Positions 13,654 to 19,565 of a stretch of 19,565 bases of DNA are shown here, in pieces. This stretch comes from Bacillota bacterium. Its GTDB lineage: Bacteria; Bacillota; Clostridia; Christensenellales; UBA1242. The stretch lies in contig WQSK01000012.1 in assembly GCA_009787915.1 (NCBI GenBank), positions 1 to 19,565 on the forward strand, given 5' to 3'. The position numbers and the translations under genes were made by a program. Under the pieces are notes generated by a model. The model was not told the DNA's origin and did not search any database. It worked only from the letters and a program-made list of their open reading frames with translations. Positions within the stretch are counted from its first letter, which is position 1; each line of letters starts with the position of its first letter.

Positions 13654-13682
13654 ATCCTACACTCATTATATTCAAAAGTCAA
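13654..13682 (-). promoter_or_regulatory. promoter of tRNA-Arg
   Basis: Minus strand TTGACT (complement of 13677-13682), 17 nt, TAGGAT (complement of 13654-13659). The predicted start is about 10 nt before the mature 5' end, as expected for RNase P processing. A TATAAT also lies closer to the -35 but with too short a spacer. Confidence 0.6.
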
Positions 13683-13718
13683 GAGGTTGCGAAATAACTT
13701 TTTTGTACCAAAAATCGC

Positions 13719-13809
13719 TAGACGAAATTTAAAAGGCATGGTATACTAAAAACAAGCGGCGCCCACAAGCGGCGCATTTTTTTTGCCCGCTTTTAGAGGG
13801 AGGAAAATT
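13719..13809 (+). promoter_or_regulatory. promoter-leader cassette, copy 3
   Basis: TAGACG (13719-13724), 17 nt, extended -10 TGG-TATACT (13742-13747). The leader has two AAGCGGCGC units (13754-13762, 13767-13775), eight Ts, GCCCGCTTT (13785-13793) and AGAGGGAGGA (13795-13804), then ATG 13810. From the -10 through the SD it is nearly identical to copy 2, while the -35 and spacer have diverged. Confidence 0.85.
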
Positions 13810-14148
13810 ATGAAAACTAAAAGAGATGAATACATGGCATGTTGGGATGATGTTGGAATTGTATCGGGCATTTTGAACAAATTTGAGAAAGAAGGTGTCT
13901 TTGCAATCACAGATGACGATGTTGCAATAGCGCATGATATTTGTACAAAATATAATTTGGGTGTCAACTTATCTCCGAACACACTGCCAGATATGCGACT
14001 TACCGTACATGAGATGTTTAAGGTTGCAAAAGAAAAAGAACTTGAAATGTACAAAGAGTCAGAACAAGAGCAAAACCCAGTTACAACAGATGATGATGAC
14101 ACTGAACTTGATGTTGATAAATTGTTGGACAATGTTGTTGCTTTTTAG
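13810..14148 (+). CDS. hypothetical acidic protein, 112 aa, expressed from cassette copy 3
   Basis: Not recognised. It is small and acidic, with no signal peptide or membrane segment. Residues 1-60 look helical (MKTKRDEYMACWDDVGIVSGILNKFEKEGVFAITDDDVAIAHDICTKYNL), with a possible DDDVAIAHDI helix-turn. Residues 60-95 are Glu/Lys-rich (MFKVAKEKELEMYKESEQEQ), then TTDDDDTELDVDKLLDNVVAF. It is unrelated by eye to the other two cassette-driven proteins. ATG 13810 has the strong cassette SD upstream. The next gene starts 12 nt after the stop but has its own promoter. Confidence 0.78.
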   Translation: MKTKRDEYMACWDDVGIVSGILNKFEKEGVFAITDDDVAIAHDICTKYNLGVNLSPNTLPDMRLTVHEMFKVAKEKELEMYKESEQEQNPVTTDDDDTELDVDKLLDNVVAF

Positions 14149-14154
14149 TATTAT
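14125..14154 (+). promoter_or_regulatory. promoter of the deoxyribosyltransferase-like gene
   Basis: TTGGAC (14125-14130), 18 nt, TATTAT (14149-14154), then 6 nt to ATG 14161. It lies across the end of the upstream CDS. Confidence 0.5.
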
Positions 14155-14160
14155 CATGAC

Positions 14161-14616
14161 ATGAAGATTTACATTTCGTCCTCGTGGAAAAATCGCGAGA
14201 AAGTTCGTGAAATGGCAAACCGCCTGAAAAAGGACGGTCATAAAGTTTTTGATTTTACCGACAGCAATTGCCGAAAGATTGCAGAGCGTCCGCCCGAAAA
14301 ACAGCAAGAGCCGTTCGATCCCGACAAGCATAAAAGTTATGCGGACTATATGAAAAGCGAAAAGGCGGCATACATGTACGCGGCAATTATGAATAATCAA
14401 GAGGCTATTCGTTGGTGTGACCTTGTTATTTTGTTGCTCCCGTGCGGGAACGATGCGCACGCCGATTGGGCGTATGGGGTCGGGCTTGGAAAGAAAAGCG
14501 TTGTTGTCGGCCAGCCGCGCAAGGGTGAACAATCCTACACCCAATTGTGGGCTGACAAAATTTTGGATAACCCAAATGATGTTTACAAGTTCATAAAGGA
14601 ATATTATGAGGGTTAA
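14161..14616 (+). CDS. nucleoside 2-deoxyribosyltransferase-like protein
   Basis: A 151-aa Rossmann-like protein. MKIYISSSWKNREKVREMANRLKKDGHKVFDF begins like nucleoside deoxyribosyltransferases and their DUF4406-type relatives. CDLVILLLPCGNDAHADWAYGVGLGKKSVVVG (about 85-116) matches the conserved late region (here DAHADWAYGVGLGK in place of the usual SxExGxAxALGK), so the catalytic Glu position holds Asp or His-Ala-Asp. Classic enzymes exchange the base on deoxyribonucleosides; this divergent member may be a nucleotide-cleaving or sensing protein. The start is leaderless by promoter position. The next gene begins 11 nt inside it, implying coupling. Confidence 0.75.
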   Translation: MKIYISSSWKNREKVREMANRLKKDGHKVFDFTDSNCRKIAERPPEKQQEPFDPDKHKSYADYMKSEKAAYMYAAIMNNQEAIRWCDLVILLLPCGNDAHADWAYGVGLGKKSVVVGQPRKGEQSYTQLWADKILDNPNDVYKFIKEYYEG

Positions 14617-15412
14617 AGTTTCTTTCTTGGTAGACAATCGCTGCGGTGGAAACAAATTGGAGAGAGAACACGGGTTTTCGTGTTTGTTGGAGGTCGATGA
14701 TTTTAAACTCCTAATCGATATGGGTGAAACCGATTTGTTTTTGAAAAATGCCAAGAAGATGAAAGTGGATTTGGATTCTGTTAAAAACGCCGTCATAACC
14801 CATGGGCATTATGACCACGGGGGAGGGGCGTCGCACCTTAGAGAGAAAGATATCTACGTCCATCGTCGAGCGTTTCAAAAACGGTTCAAGCCTCCGTTCA
14901 AACACTGGGGTATAAAGGACGAAACTTTTGCACTTGAAAACATGGATAAAAACAACTTTATCTTTGTTGAAAACAATGTGCGTTTAAACGACAAGGTTTG
15001 GCTTCTTGCAAACATACCCATGGTTCACCCTTTCGAGAAAGGCTATTACGGAATTCTGGAAAATAACGAGCGCGATTTAATCGAGGATGAAATATCTGTT
15101 GCCGTCGTTACGGATAAGGGGCTTGTTGTGATTTCGGGGTGTGCGCACCGCGGTATTTGCAACACGGTTGATTATGCAAAAACCGTCACAGGGGTGTCCC
15201 ATGTTCATGCCGTTGTCGGCGGGTTTCACCTTGGGATGATAACCAAACAATGGGACGAAACCGCGGAGGAAACTTTGGAGTACTTTAAAACAAATCGTGT
15301 GGACAGTTTAATAATGGCGCATTGCAACATTGATGAAGTTATCACAGAGTTCAAAAAACAATTGCCCGACGTCGTTAAGACTGTTTTTGTTGGTTCCTGT
15401 TTTGTTTTATAA
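14606..15412 (+). CDS. metallo-beta-lactamase-fold hydrolase
   Basis: A 268-aa MBL-fold protein. The zinc motif THGHYDHGGG (65-74; His66, His68, Asp70, His71) is complete; further ligands are in VISGCAHRGICN (about 174-186) and GGFHLG. The order SFLVDN... LLIDMG... THGHYDHGGG... SGCAHRG resembles the family annotated as 7,8-dihydropterin-6-methyl-4-(beta-D-ribofuranosyl)aminobenzene 5'-phosphate synthase, whose true roles vary. It is cytosolic by sequence. AAAGGA precedes ATG 14606; the gene overlaps the deoxyribosyltransferase-like CDS by 11 nt, so the two are probably co-translated and could act on linked nucleotide substrates (inference). Its 3' end overlaps the surface-protein gene on the other strand by 38 bp. 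Confidence 0.9.
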   Translation: MRVKVSFLVDNRCGGNKLEREHGFSCLLEVDDFKLLIDMGETDLFLKNAKKMKVDLDSVKNAVITHGHYDHGGGASHLREKDIYVHRRAFQKRFKPPFKHWGIKDETFALENMDKNNFIFVENNVRLNDKVWLLANIPMVHPFEKGYYGILENNERDLIEDEISVAVVTDKGLVVISGCAHRGICNTVDYAKTVTGVSHVHAVVGGFHLGMITKQWDETAEETLEYFKTNRVDSLIMAHCNIDEVITEFKKQLPDVVKTVFVGSCFVL

Positions 15413-17306
15413 GATAATAAAGGAGTCCAATCAACACGGCAAACAAAGTCGTTATTCCAATTATTTTTGCAGCAGTATTTGTTCGGTTAGAAAATTCTTC
15501 TTCGTCGTCACAGCAACCATCAGCATCACCATCACCATCATTGTCATCACCAGTATCAGGCTCGGTCGGTGGAGTTGTTGTTGTGTCCTCGCCGTGGAAG
15601 TTTGCAAGTGCTGGTTCATTATTTTCGTTCCATGCCCAAACACGATAACGCGATAACGCAAATTCTATGTCTGTTATGTATTCGTTCGGGCTCATGAGGT
15701 TGACCTGTACCGCCCACCATTTTCCGCCCACGTTCGGGGTAGTGTCGTTTAGTAATTCTATGAGGGTCATCCCGTCGCGTGTATAGTTGCGGGCTTCGGT
15801 TGGGTCTGTAAACGCATAGTTGTGAGAAATGATATAACGCCTTTCGTTGACTGTTTGGTCAATTCGGTCGTTTCCAAAGTAGAATGGTGTGCCGTTTTCC
15901 ATAGCGTGTTGGAAAGAAGCCTCGGGGTTTGTCACGCGCCACCTGTATACAAACTCCCAACCGCTGTCAAGATATTCCCAATCGCCTAGGTACTGACCAA
16001 TGTTCCCGATGTACAGTTTGCCTATCAAAGGCATAGTATCCGCCATAGGTCCCACAAAAAGATTGTTTACCACAGAGTCATTGACAACAAATCCTGCGAT
16101 GCTTCCAAGTGCTTTGTTGCGCCAACTCCCGTTAGTTTCAAACGTTGTCATGAATACGCTGTTGTTTAGGATACAAGTTCCGCTTTGGGCTTCAAGTTCC
16201 ATTGATGAATAGCCCGCGATACCGCCCATGAATAAATTGTTTTGACGCAGTGAATAGTCATAGGTGGTTGCAGCAAGGTTTGTTTCACGAACACAAGAAC
16301 TGCCTATGATGCTTTCAAAACTAGAGCCCGCAATTCCGCCCATGTATAATTCTAGTCTTGCACCTTCACGGTCATCAAAGTATGTTACATCACAATTGAT
16401 GTTTCCTCCACGGACTTCAGAGCCAACAATATTGCTTGATGTCAAACCAATATCATTCGGGAGTTCCGATGATGTCATGGCGCCAACAATTCCGCCAACG
16501 TACATGGTGAAGTAAAAGTTGTGAGATGTATTGAATGTTATGTAAGGATTTTCGACCGTGACATTTATGACGCGACTGCCATAAATTTTTCCTGCAATAG
16601 AACCAATATGCAAATTCGTTTCTTCCCAGTATGAACCTCCATTGGTGTATAAGTCGATACGCGGAGTAACAAGGCTGAGATTTCGTACAACGCTTCGGTC
16701 AATTGTGCTGAAAAGCCCTGCATGCCAATCTCCTTGCAAATTTGAAAATCCGCGGTTTGTTATTCCTTTTTTGTGGTTGATGAGCATATTGCTTATTGCA
16801 TAGTTATCACCATCAAAGTTAATATACGGGGCAAGGGCAACTGGTAACCATTCGTAGCCACTCAGGTTCATGTCACGACCAAGTTTTACCGTCCAGTGTG
16901 AAAAGTCTACTGGTGTATAATTATAGACCAATAATCTGTTCCACAAAAATCGTCCGTTACCTTCGTATGATAGTGCTTGACCCCAACTTTCAAATTGATA
17001 ACCAGAAGAAACAATCATTTCCCACGCAAACAATCCAAGTTCGGCTTCGTTTTGTATTGTTAAAACACCGCGTGGGGTGGCATGCGGGTTTTGTTCATCC
17101 CACTCTGGGTTTTCGACTTTGTCACCAAATACCTCTGCGCGTATGCCTTCGTGCCACCAAAATGTTGGCTCGGCATAATCAGAGTTTGTGGCTATTGGTG
17201 TCATGCCCCAGCCGCCGTTAATCATCATAATTCCCATGCCTACGAACAAAATCGACATCACAAGCGCGGTTTTTCTAAAAACAAATTTTGTCATTTTTAC
17301 CCCCAT
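15375..17306 (-). CDS. membrane-anchored GLUG-repeat surface protein
   Basis: A 643-aa protein from ATG 17306; the in-frame ATG 17294 is an alternative. A signal-like segment (about 10-32) is followed by a long extracellular part with GLUG-type units of a right-handed beta-helix: HAGLFSTIDRSVVRNLSLV (about 195), GSIAGKIYGSRVINVTVENP (235), GGIVGAMTSS (271), GGIAGSSFESIIGS (323), GGIAGYSSME (361), GSIAGFVVNDSVVNNLFV (401). A Thr/Pro/Asp-rich stalk then leads to an acidic CC-containing stretch (DGDGDADGCCDDEEEF), one membrane helix (about 612-632) and a Lys/Arg/Gln tail. GLUG proteins are secreted or surface-bound, often adhesins or immunoglobulin-protease-linked. The substrate is unknown. A weak TACCAT lies 5 nt before ATG 17306. 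Confidence 0.85.
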   Translation of the reverse strand: MGVKMTKFVFRKTALVMSILFVGMGIMMINGGWGMTPIATNSDYAEPTFWWHEGIRAEVFGDKVENPEWDEQNPHATPRGVLTIQNEAELGLFAWEMIVSSGYQFESWGQALSYEGNGRFLWNRLLVYNYTPVDFSHWTVKLGRDMNLSGYEWLPVALAPYINFDGDNYAISNMLINHKKGITNRGFSNLQGDWHAGLFSTIDRSVVRNLSLVTPRIDLYTNGGSYWEETNLHIGSIAGKIYGSRVINVTVENPYITFNTSHNFYFTMYVGGIVGAMTSSELPNDIGLTSSNIVGSEVRGGNINCDVTYFDDREGARLELYMGGIAGSSFESIIGSSCVRETNLAATTYDYSLRQNNLFMGGIAGYSSMELEAQSGTCILNNSVFMTTFETNGSWRNKALGSIAGFVVNDSVVNNLFVGPMADTMPLIGKLYIGNIGQYLGDWEYLDSGWEFVYRWRVTNPEASFQHAMENGTPFYFGNDRIDQTVNERRYIISHNYAFTDPTEARNYTRDGMTLIELLNDTTPNVGGKWWAVQVNLMSPNEYITDIEFALSRYRVWAWNENNEPALANFHGEDTTTTPPTEPDTGDDNDGDGDADGCCDDEEEFSNRTNTAAKIIGITTLFAVLIGLLYYLIKQNRNQQKQS

Positions 17307-17349
17307 AATTAATGGTAGTGTAAATATTATTAAACAAAATTATACGATT

Positions 17350-17550
17350 TCAATATTCTTCGCTTCCTAAAAGTTGTCCAACGGTCACGTTAAACAGATT
17401 TGCGATTTTGATTAACATTTCAAAACTTGTTTCGCATTTTTCGTTTTCCCAATCGCTTATGTTTTGTTTGGTTGCATTTAGTGCATTTGCCAATTCGCTT
17501 TGGGAATGACCCTTCTCAATTCTTAACTCCCTAAGCATCTTCGCAAACAT
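17350..17550 (-). CDS. small XRE-family HTH transcriptional regulator
   Basis: A 66-aa single HTH_3 domain: LRELRIEKGHSQSELANALNATKQNISDWENEKCETSFEMLIKIANLFNVTVGQLLG, with the recognition helix around NATKQNISDWE (25-35). ATG 17550 is chosen over upstream in-frame codons because homology begins at once and a TATCAT ends 7 nt upstream. The gene is divergent from the lipoprotein gene at 17685, and a perfect 17-bp palindrome plus a half-site lie in the gap, so autoregulation and lipoprotein control are inferred. It is not obviously a close copy of the regulator at 4524, though both are minimal HTH proteins. Confidence 0.9.
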   Translation of the reverse strand: MFAKMLRELRIEKGHSQSELANALNATKQNISDWENEKCETSFEMLIKIANLFNVTVGQLLGSEEY

Positions 17551-17557
17551 TAGATTT

Positions 17558-17643
17558 ATGATAAGTTGCGGTGTAAGAAAATACCCGACAGTAAGAAATT
17601 TTCTTACTTTAATATTGACATTGGTGTTTGTCGTTGTTATAAC
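17558..17643. promoter_or_regulatory. divergent regulatory region with palindromic operator and lipoprotein promoter
   Basis: Plus promoter TTGACA (17615-17620), 17 nt, TATAAC (17638-17643). Perfect palindrome GTAAGAAATTTTCTTAC (17591-17607), ending 7 bp before that -35, plus a half-site GTAAGAAAA (17573-17581). The minus -10 is TATCAT (complement of 17558-17563). Binding by the adjacent XRE protein is likely. Confidence 0.7.
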
Positions 17644-17684
17644 AGAAAAGTTCATTTTCGGTGGACCTAACATAGGAGGAAATT

Positions 17685-18236
17685 ATGGGGAAATTTCTGC
17701 GCCTCACAGGTGTTTTAGTTTTTTTGTTGCCAGTGGTTTTGATTCTTTCGGCCTGCGGTCGGAGCGCAAATGCAAGCGCGAATGATTACGAAACAGATAG
17801 TGAAAGGGACGAGGTTATAACCGAGGTTCCAAGGAACCCTGTGTTCGAGCCCGAGCCTGAACAAAACCCAGGACCAGATAGGGGTGAAACCCAAACAACC
17901 CAAGAACCGACTGTGTGGGAGATACAGGACTTTGTCGGCACATGGGTAGGCGTGGACGGAACTGGTCAGCAATATCGGATTATTTTCACGGTGGATTTGC
18001 TTGGGAACCAAACAGGTACTTTATATTGGTGGAACAGCGAATCAGGTCGTTGGGATGCGGATTTTGGTTTTAATCCAACTTTTAACATAAGTGTTGAATT
18101 CAAAATCTATTGCGAAGATGAAAACATAATCCAAATTCATAATGGCTCTATGTGGCAAAACATTTTTTACGTCGATAGTGAAGATGATGAAATAACAAAG
18201 TTCAAATTTTCAAACTATGTGTTCAATCGCCAGTAA
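17685..18236 (+). CDS. lipoprotein, function unknown
   Basis: A 183-aa protein. The lipoprotein signal peptide is clear: MGKFLRLTGV, a hydrophobic stretch, and LSAC with the lipidated Cys24. A disordered Glu/Pro/Thr/Asn-rich linker (25-80) is followed by a compact domain: WEIQDFVGTWVGVDGTGQQYRIIFTVDLLGNQTGTLYWWN (about 83-122), then an acidic beta-rich end. DFVGTWVG...YRIIF and TLYWW suggest a lipocalin- or DUF-like beta-barrel, not assigned. AGGAGGAA before ATG 17685 is a strong SD, with a 5' leader of about 35 nt, unlike most single genes here. Its promoter has a palindrome immediately upstream. Confidence 0.9.
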   Translation: MGKFLRLTGVLVFLLPVVLILSACGRSANASANDYETDSERDEVITEVPRNPVFEPEPEQNPGPDRGETQTTQEPTVWEIQDFVGTWVGVDGTGQQYRIIFTVDLLGNQTGTLYWWNSESGRWDADFGFNPTFNISVEFKIYCEDENIIQIHNGSMWQNIFYVDSEDDEITKFKFSNYVFNRQ

Positions 18237-18251
18237 TCACAAACATATACA
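18222..18251 (+). promoter_or_regulatory. possible promoter of the PBP gene
   Basis: TTCAAT (18222-18227), 18 nt, TATACA (18246-18251), then 5 nt to ATG 18257. The -35 is weak, but the spacing matches the leaderless pattern elsewhere in the window. Confidence 0.4.
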
Positions 18252-18256
18252 TTTCC

Positions 18257-19565
18257 ATGCGCTTTACTATGACAAGCCAAAAACGTCGCCTAAAATGTTT
18301 TTGTGCTGTTTGTTGTTGTGTCCTCGCCGTAATATCGGGGAGGTTAATCTATGTCCAACTTTTTACGGCATCGTCGCTAAGAATTTTGGCGGCAGAGCAA
18401 TGGTATCGTGACCTGCCGACAATGGCTAGGCGCGGAAACATTTTTGATTCTAACGGCGTTTTGATGGCACAAAGTGTTTTGACGTACAGCATCTTTGTCC
18501 GACCCGTGGCGGTTGACAACCCCGATAGGGTGGCACAAATCTTAAGCGACAACTTGGGTTTGCCTTTTGATTTTTTGCGAAGTCGCGCAACCAACAGGTC
18601 GGCATCCGAACACCTTATAAAAATGCAGGTCGAAAAAGATGTTGCAATGAACATTGTGCGCAACCGCGAGCCAGGTATTCTTATAAGTCCAACATATAGG
18701 CGCGATTATCCATTGGGTCACGTCGGCGGGCAAGTCCTTGGCATGGTAAGTATCGACAACCGTGGGCAAGAGGGAATCGAGGCTTTTTACGACCAATTTT
18801 TGCGCGGTATCGACGGGCGCGTAGCCGTGGCTTCTGACATCCGCGGTCGTCCAATTCCAAACGGGCAACAATTTATCGTGCCTCCAGTACCTGGAAAAGA
18901 TATGCACCTAAACATCCACTCGGGCGTCCAAGCAATGGTTCAAGACGTTATCGGGCGCGCACTTGTTGACCATGGGGCAAAGTCGGTATCGGCACTTGTC
19001 ATGAACGTGCAAACAGGCGCAGTTGTTGCTTCCGCCGCGGCACCGTTTTTTGATATGAACAACCAACCGCGTCACGACGCCGCACTGCTTATGTCGGGAA
19101 TCAAAAACTTGCCGATGATTAATGTCTTGGAGCCAGGTTCCACGTTCAAAATTTTGACACTTGCAATGGCTTTGGAAGAAGGTTTGATTTCCGACGCCGA
19201 CAGGTTTACGTGCCCAGGTTTCCGCGTGATTGATGGCGAGCGTGTTCGTTGCTGGCGCGCCAAGGGTCACGGAACACAAACCCTTGCCGAGGGTGTGGCG
19301 CAAAGTTGTAACGCCGTGTTTATGGACCTTGGGCTTCGGTTGGGGGTAGAGCGTTTTTATTATTACCTCGAACGCTTTGGTATCGGCAGAAAAGTTGGCA
19401 TTGATTCGTTTGCAGAGCCAAGTGGTTTGCTTTTGCCAAAACAATATGTGCGAAACGTCGACCTTGCACGTATCGCGTTTGGTCAGGCTATTGCCGTGTC
19501 ACCGATTGGCTTCCAAACCGTCTTGAACGCAATCATTGGTGATGGGATTTTAAGGACTCCGCGTA
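18257..19565 (+). CDS. penicillin-binding protein 2 / SpoVD-FtsI family transpeptidase (partial, 3' end beyond window)
   Basis: The open frame runs 436 codons to the right edge. A short N-terminus and one membrane helix (about 12-34, unusually Cys-rich: CFCAVCCC) are followed by RRGNIFDSNGVLMA (59-71), the first class B PBP motif, then the dimerisation region (YRRDYPLGHVGGQVLGM). The transpeptidase domain has EPGSTFKI (292-299, nucleophile Ser295, SxxK) and SCN (350-352, the SxN motif). The KTG motif lies beyond the window. The protein cross-links peptidoglycan in the septum or spore cortex; the neighbours do not say which. ATG 18257 is chosen because of the leaderless spacing to TATACA; ATG 18269 is an alternative. 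No mraW, ftsL or mur gene is adjacent upstream. Confidence 0.94.
   Translation, partial: MRFTMTSQKRRLKCFCAVCCCVLAVISGRLIYVQLFTASSLRILAAEQWYRDLPTMARRGNIFDSNGVLMAQSVLTYSIFVRPVAVDNPDRVAQILSDNLGLPFDFLRSRATNRSASEHLIKMQVEKDVAMNIVRNREPGILISPTYRRDYPLGHVGGQVLGMVSIDNRGQEGIEAFYDQFLRGIDGRVAVASDIRGRPIPNGQQFIVPPVPGKDMHLNIHSGVQAMVQDVIGRALVDHGAKSVSALVMNVQTGAVVASAAAPFFDMNNQPRHDAALLMSGIKNLPMINVLEPGSTFKILTLAMALEEGLISDADRFTCPGFRVIDGERVRCWRAKGHGTQTLAEGVAQSCNAVFMDLGLRLGVERFYYYLERFGIGRKVGIDSFAEPSGLLLPKQYVRNVDLARIAFGQAIAVSPIGFQTVLNAIIGDGILRTPR

Noticed and set aside
15517..15556. CAT/CAC repeats as a microsatellite or regulatory repeat
   Set aside because: They encode the Asp-rich DGDGDADG stretch of the surface protein and vary at the codon level.
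4535..17550. The two small XRE regulators as a recent duplication
   Set aside because: They share only the general HTH_3 pattern; operator sequences and most residues differ.

Overview
The window looks like a chromosomal piece of an uncultivated low-to-mid-GC Gram-positive bacterium, probably Bacillota and possibly a Clostridia relative. The grounds are the nusA-ylxR pair, AGGAGG-type ribosome binding sites, sigma-A-like TTGACA/TATAAT promoters, a lipoprotein with a canonical lipobox, membrane-anchored surface proteins with no sign of an outer membrane, and a SpoVD/FtsI-type penicillin-binding protein. This placement is inference; no rRNA is present to settle it.

Layout. 1-3084 (minus): a GtrA-like membrane domain fused to a GT4 glycosyltransferase (cut by the left edge) and a membrane-anchored M1-like metallopeptidase. 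3119-4213 (plus): a cysteine desulfurase, followed by a long palindromic repeat. 4294-5275: an accessory module with a 53-aa ORF, a divergent small XRE regulator with two 18-bp operator-like sites between them, and a short antitoxin / Doc toxin pair. 5412-9203: a 256-aa cassette-driven orphan, nusA, ylxR, an endonuclease/exonuclease/phosphatase-fold protein and another cassette-driven orphan. 9216-13464: an iron-sulfur flavoprotein, an alpha/beta hydrolase broken by a poly-G frameshift (minus), a Na/Pi cotransporter, an APH-like kinase and two orphans. 13563-13637: tRNA-Arg(ACG) (minus). 13719-15412: a third cassette-driven orphan, a deoxyribosyltransferase-like protein and a metallo-beta-lactamase-fold protein. 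15375-17550 (minus): a GLUG-repeat surface protein and a second small XRE regulator. 17685 to the end (plus): a lipoprotein and the start of a class B PBP.

Two signals stand out. First, at least fourteen start codons lie only 5-9 nt downstream of a -10 hexamer, so their mRNAs should be leaderless. Shine-Dalgarno sites are largely confined to operon-internal genes, to nusA and the lipoprotein, and to three genes that share a duplicated cassette. Second, that cassette (promoter with extended -10, a hairpin leader with AAGCGGCGC direct repeats and a T-run loop, then a strong SD) occurs three times in front of three unrelated orphan proteins. It looks like a shared regulon leader or a duplicated regulatory element. 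nusA adds a leaderless 18-codon upstream ORF whose stop codon overlaps the nusA SD.

Most genes are single-gene units with their own promoters and local strand switches. The only clear multi-gene units are antitoxin-doc, nusA-ylxR-EEP, transporter-kinase and deoxyribosyltransferase-MBL.
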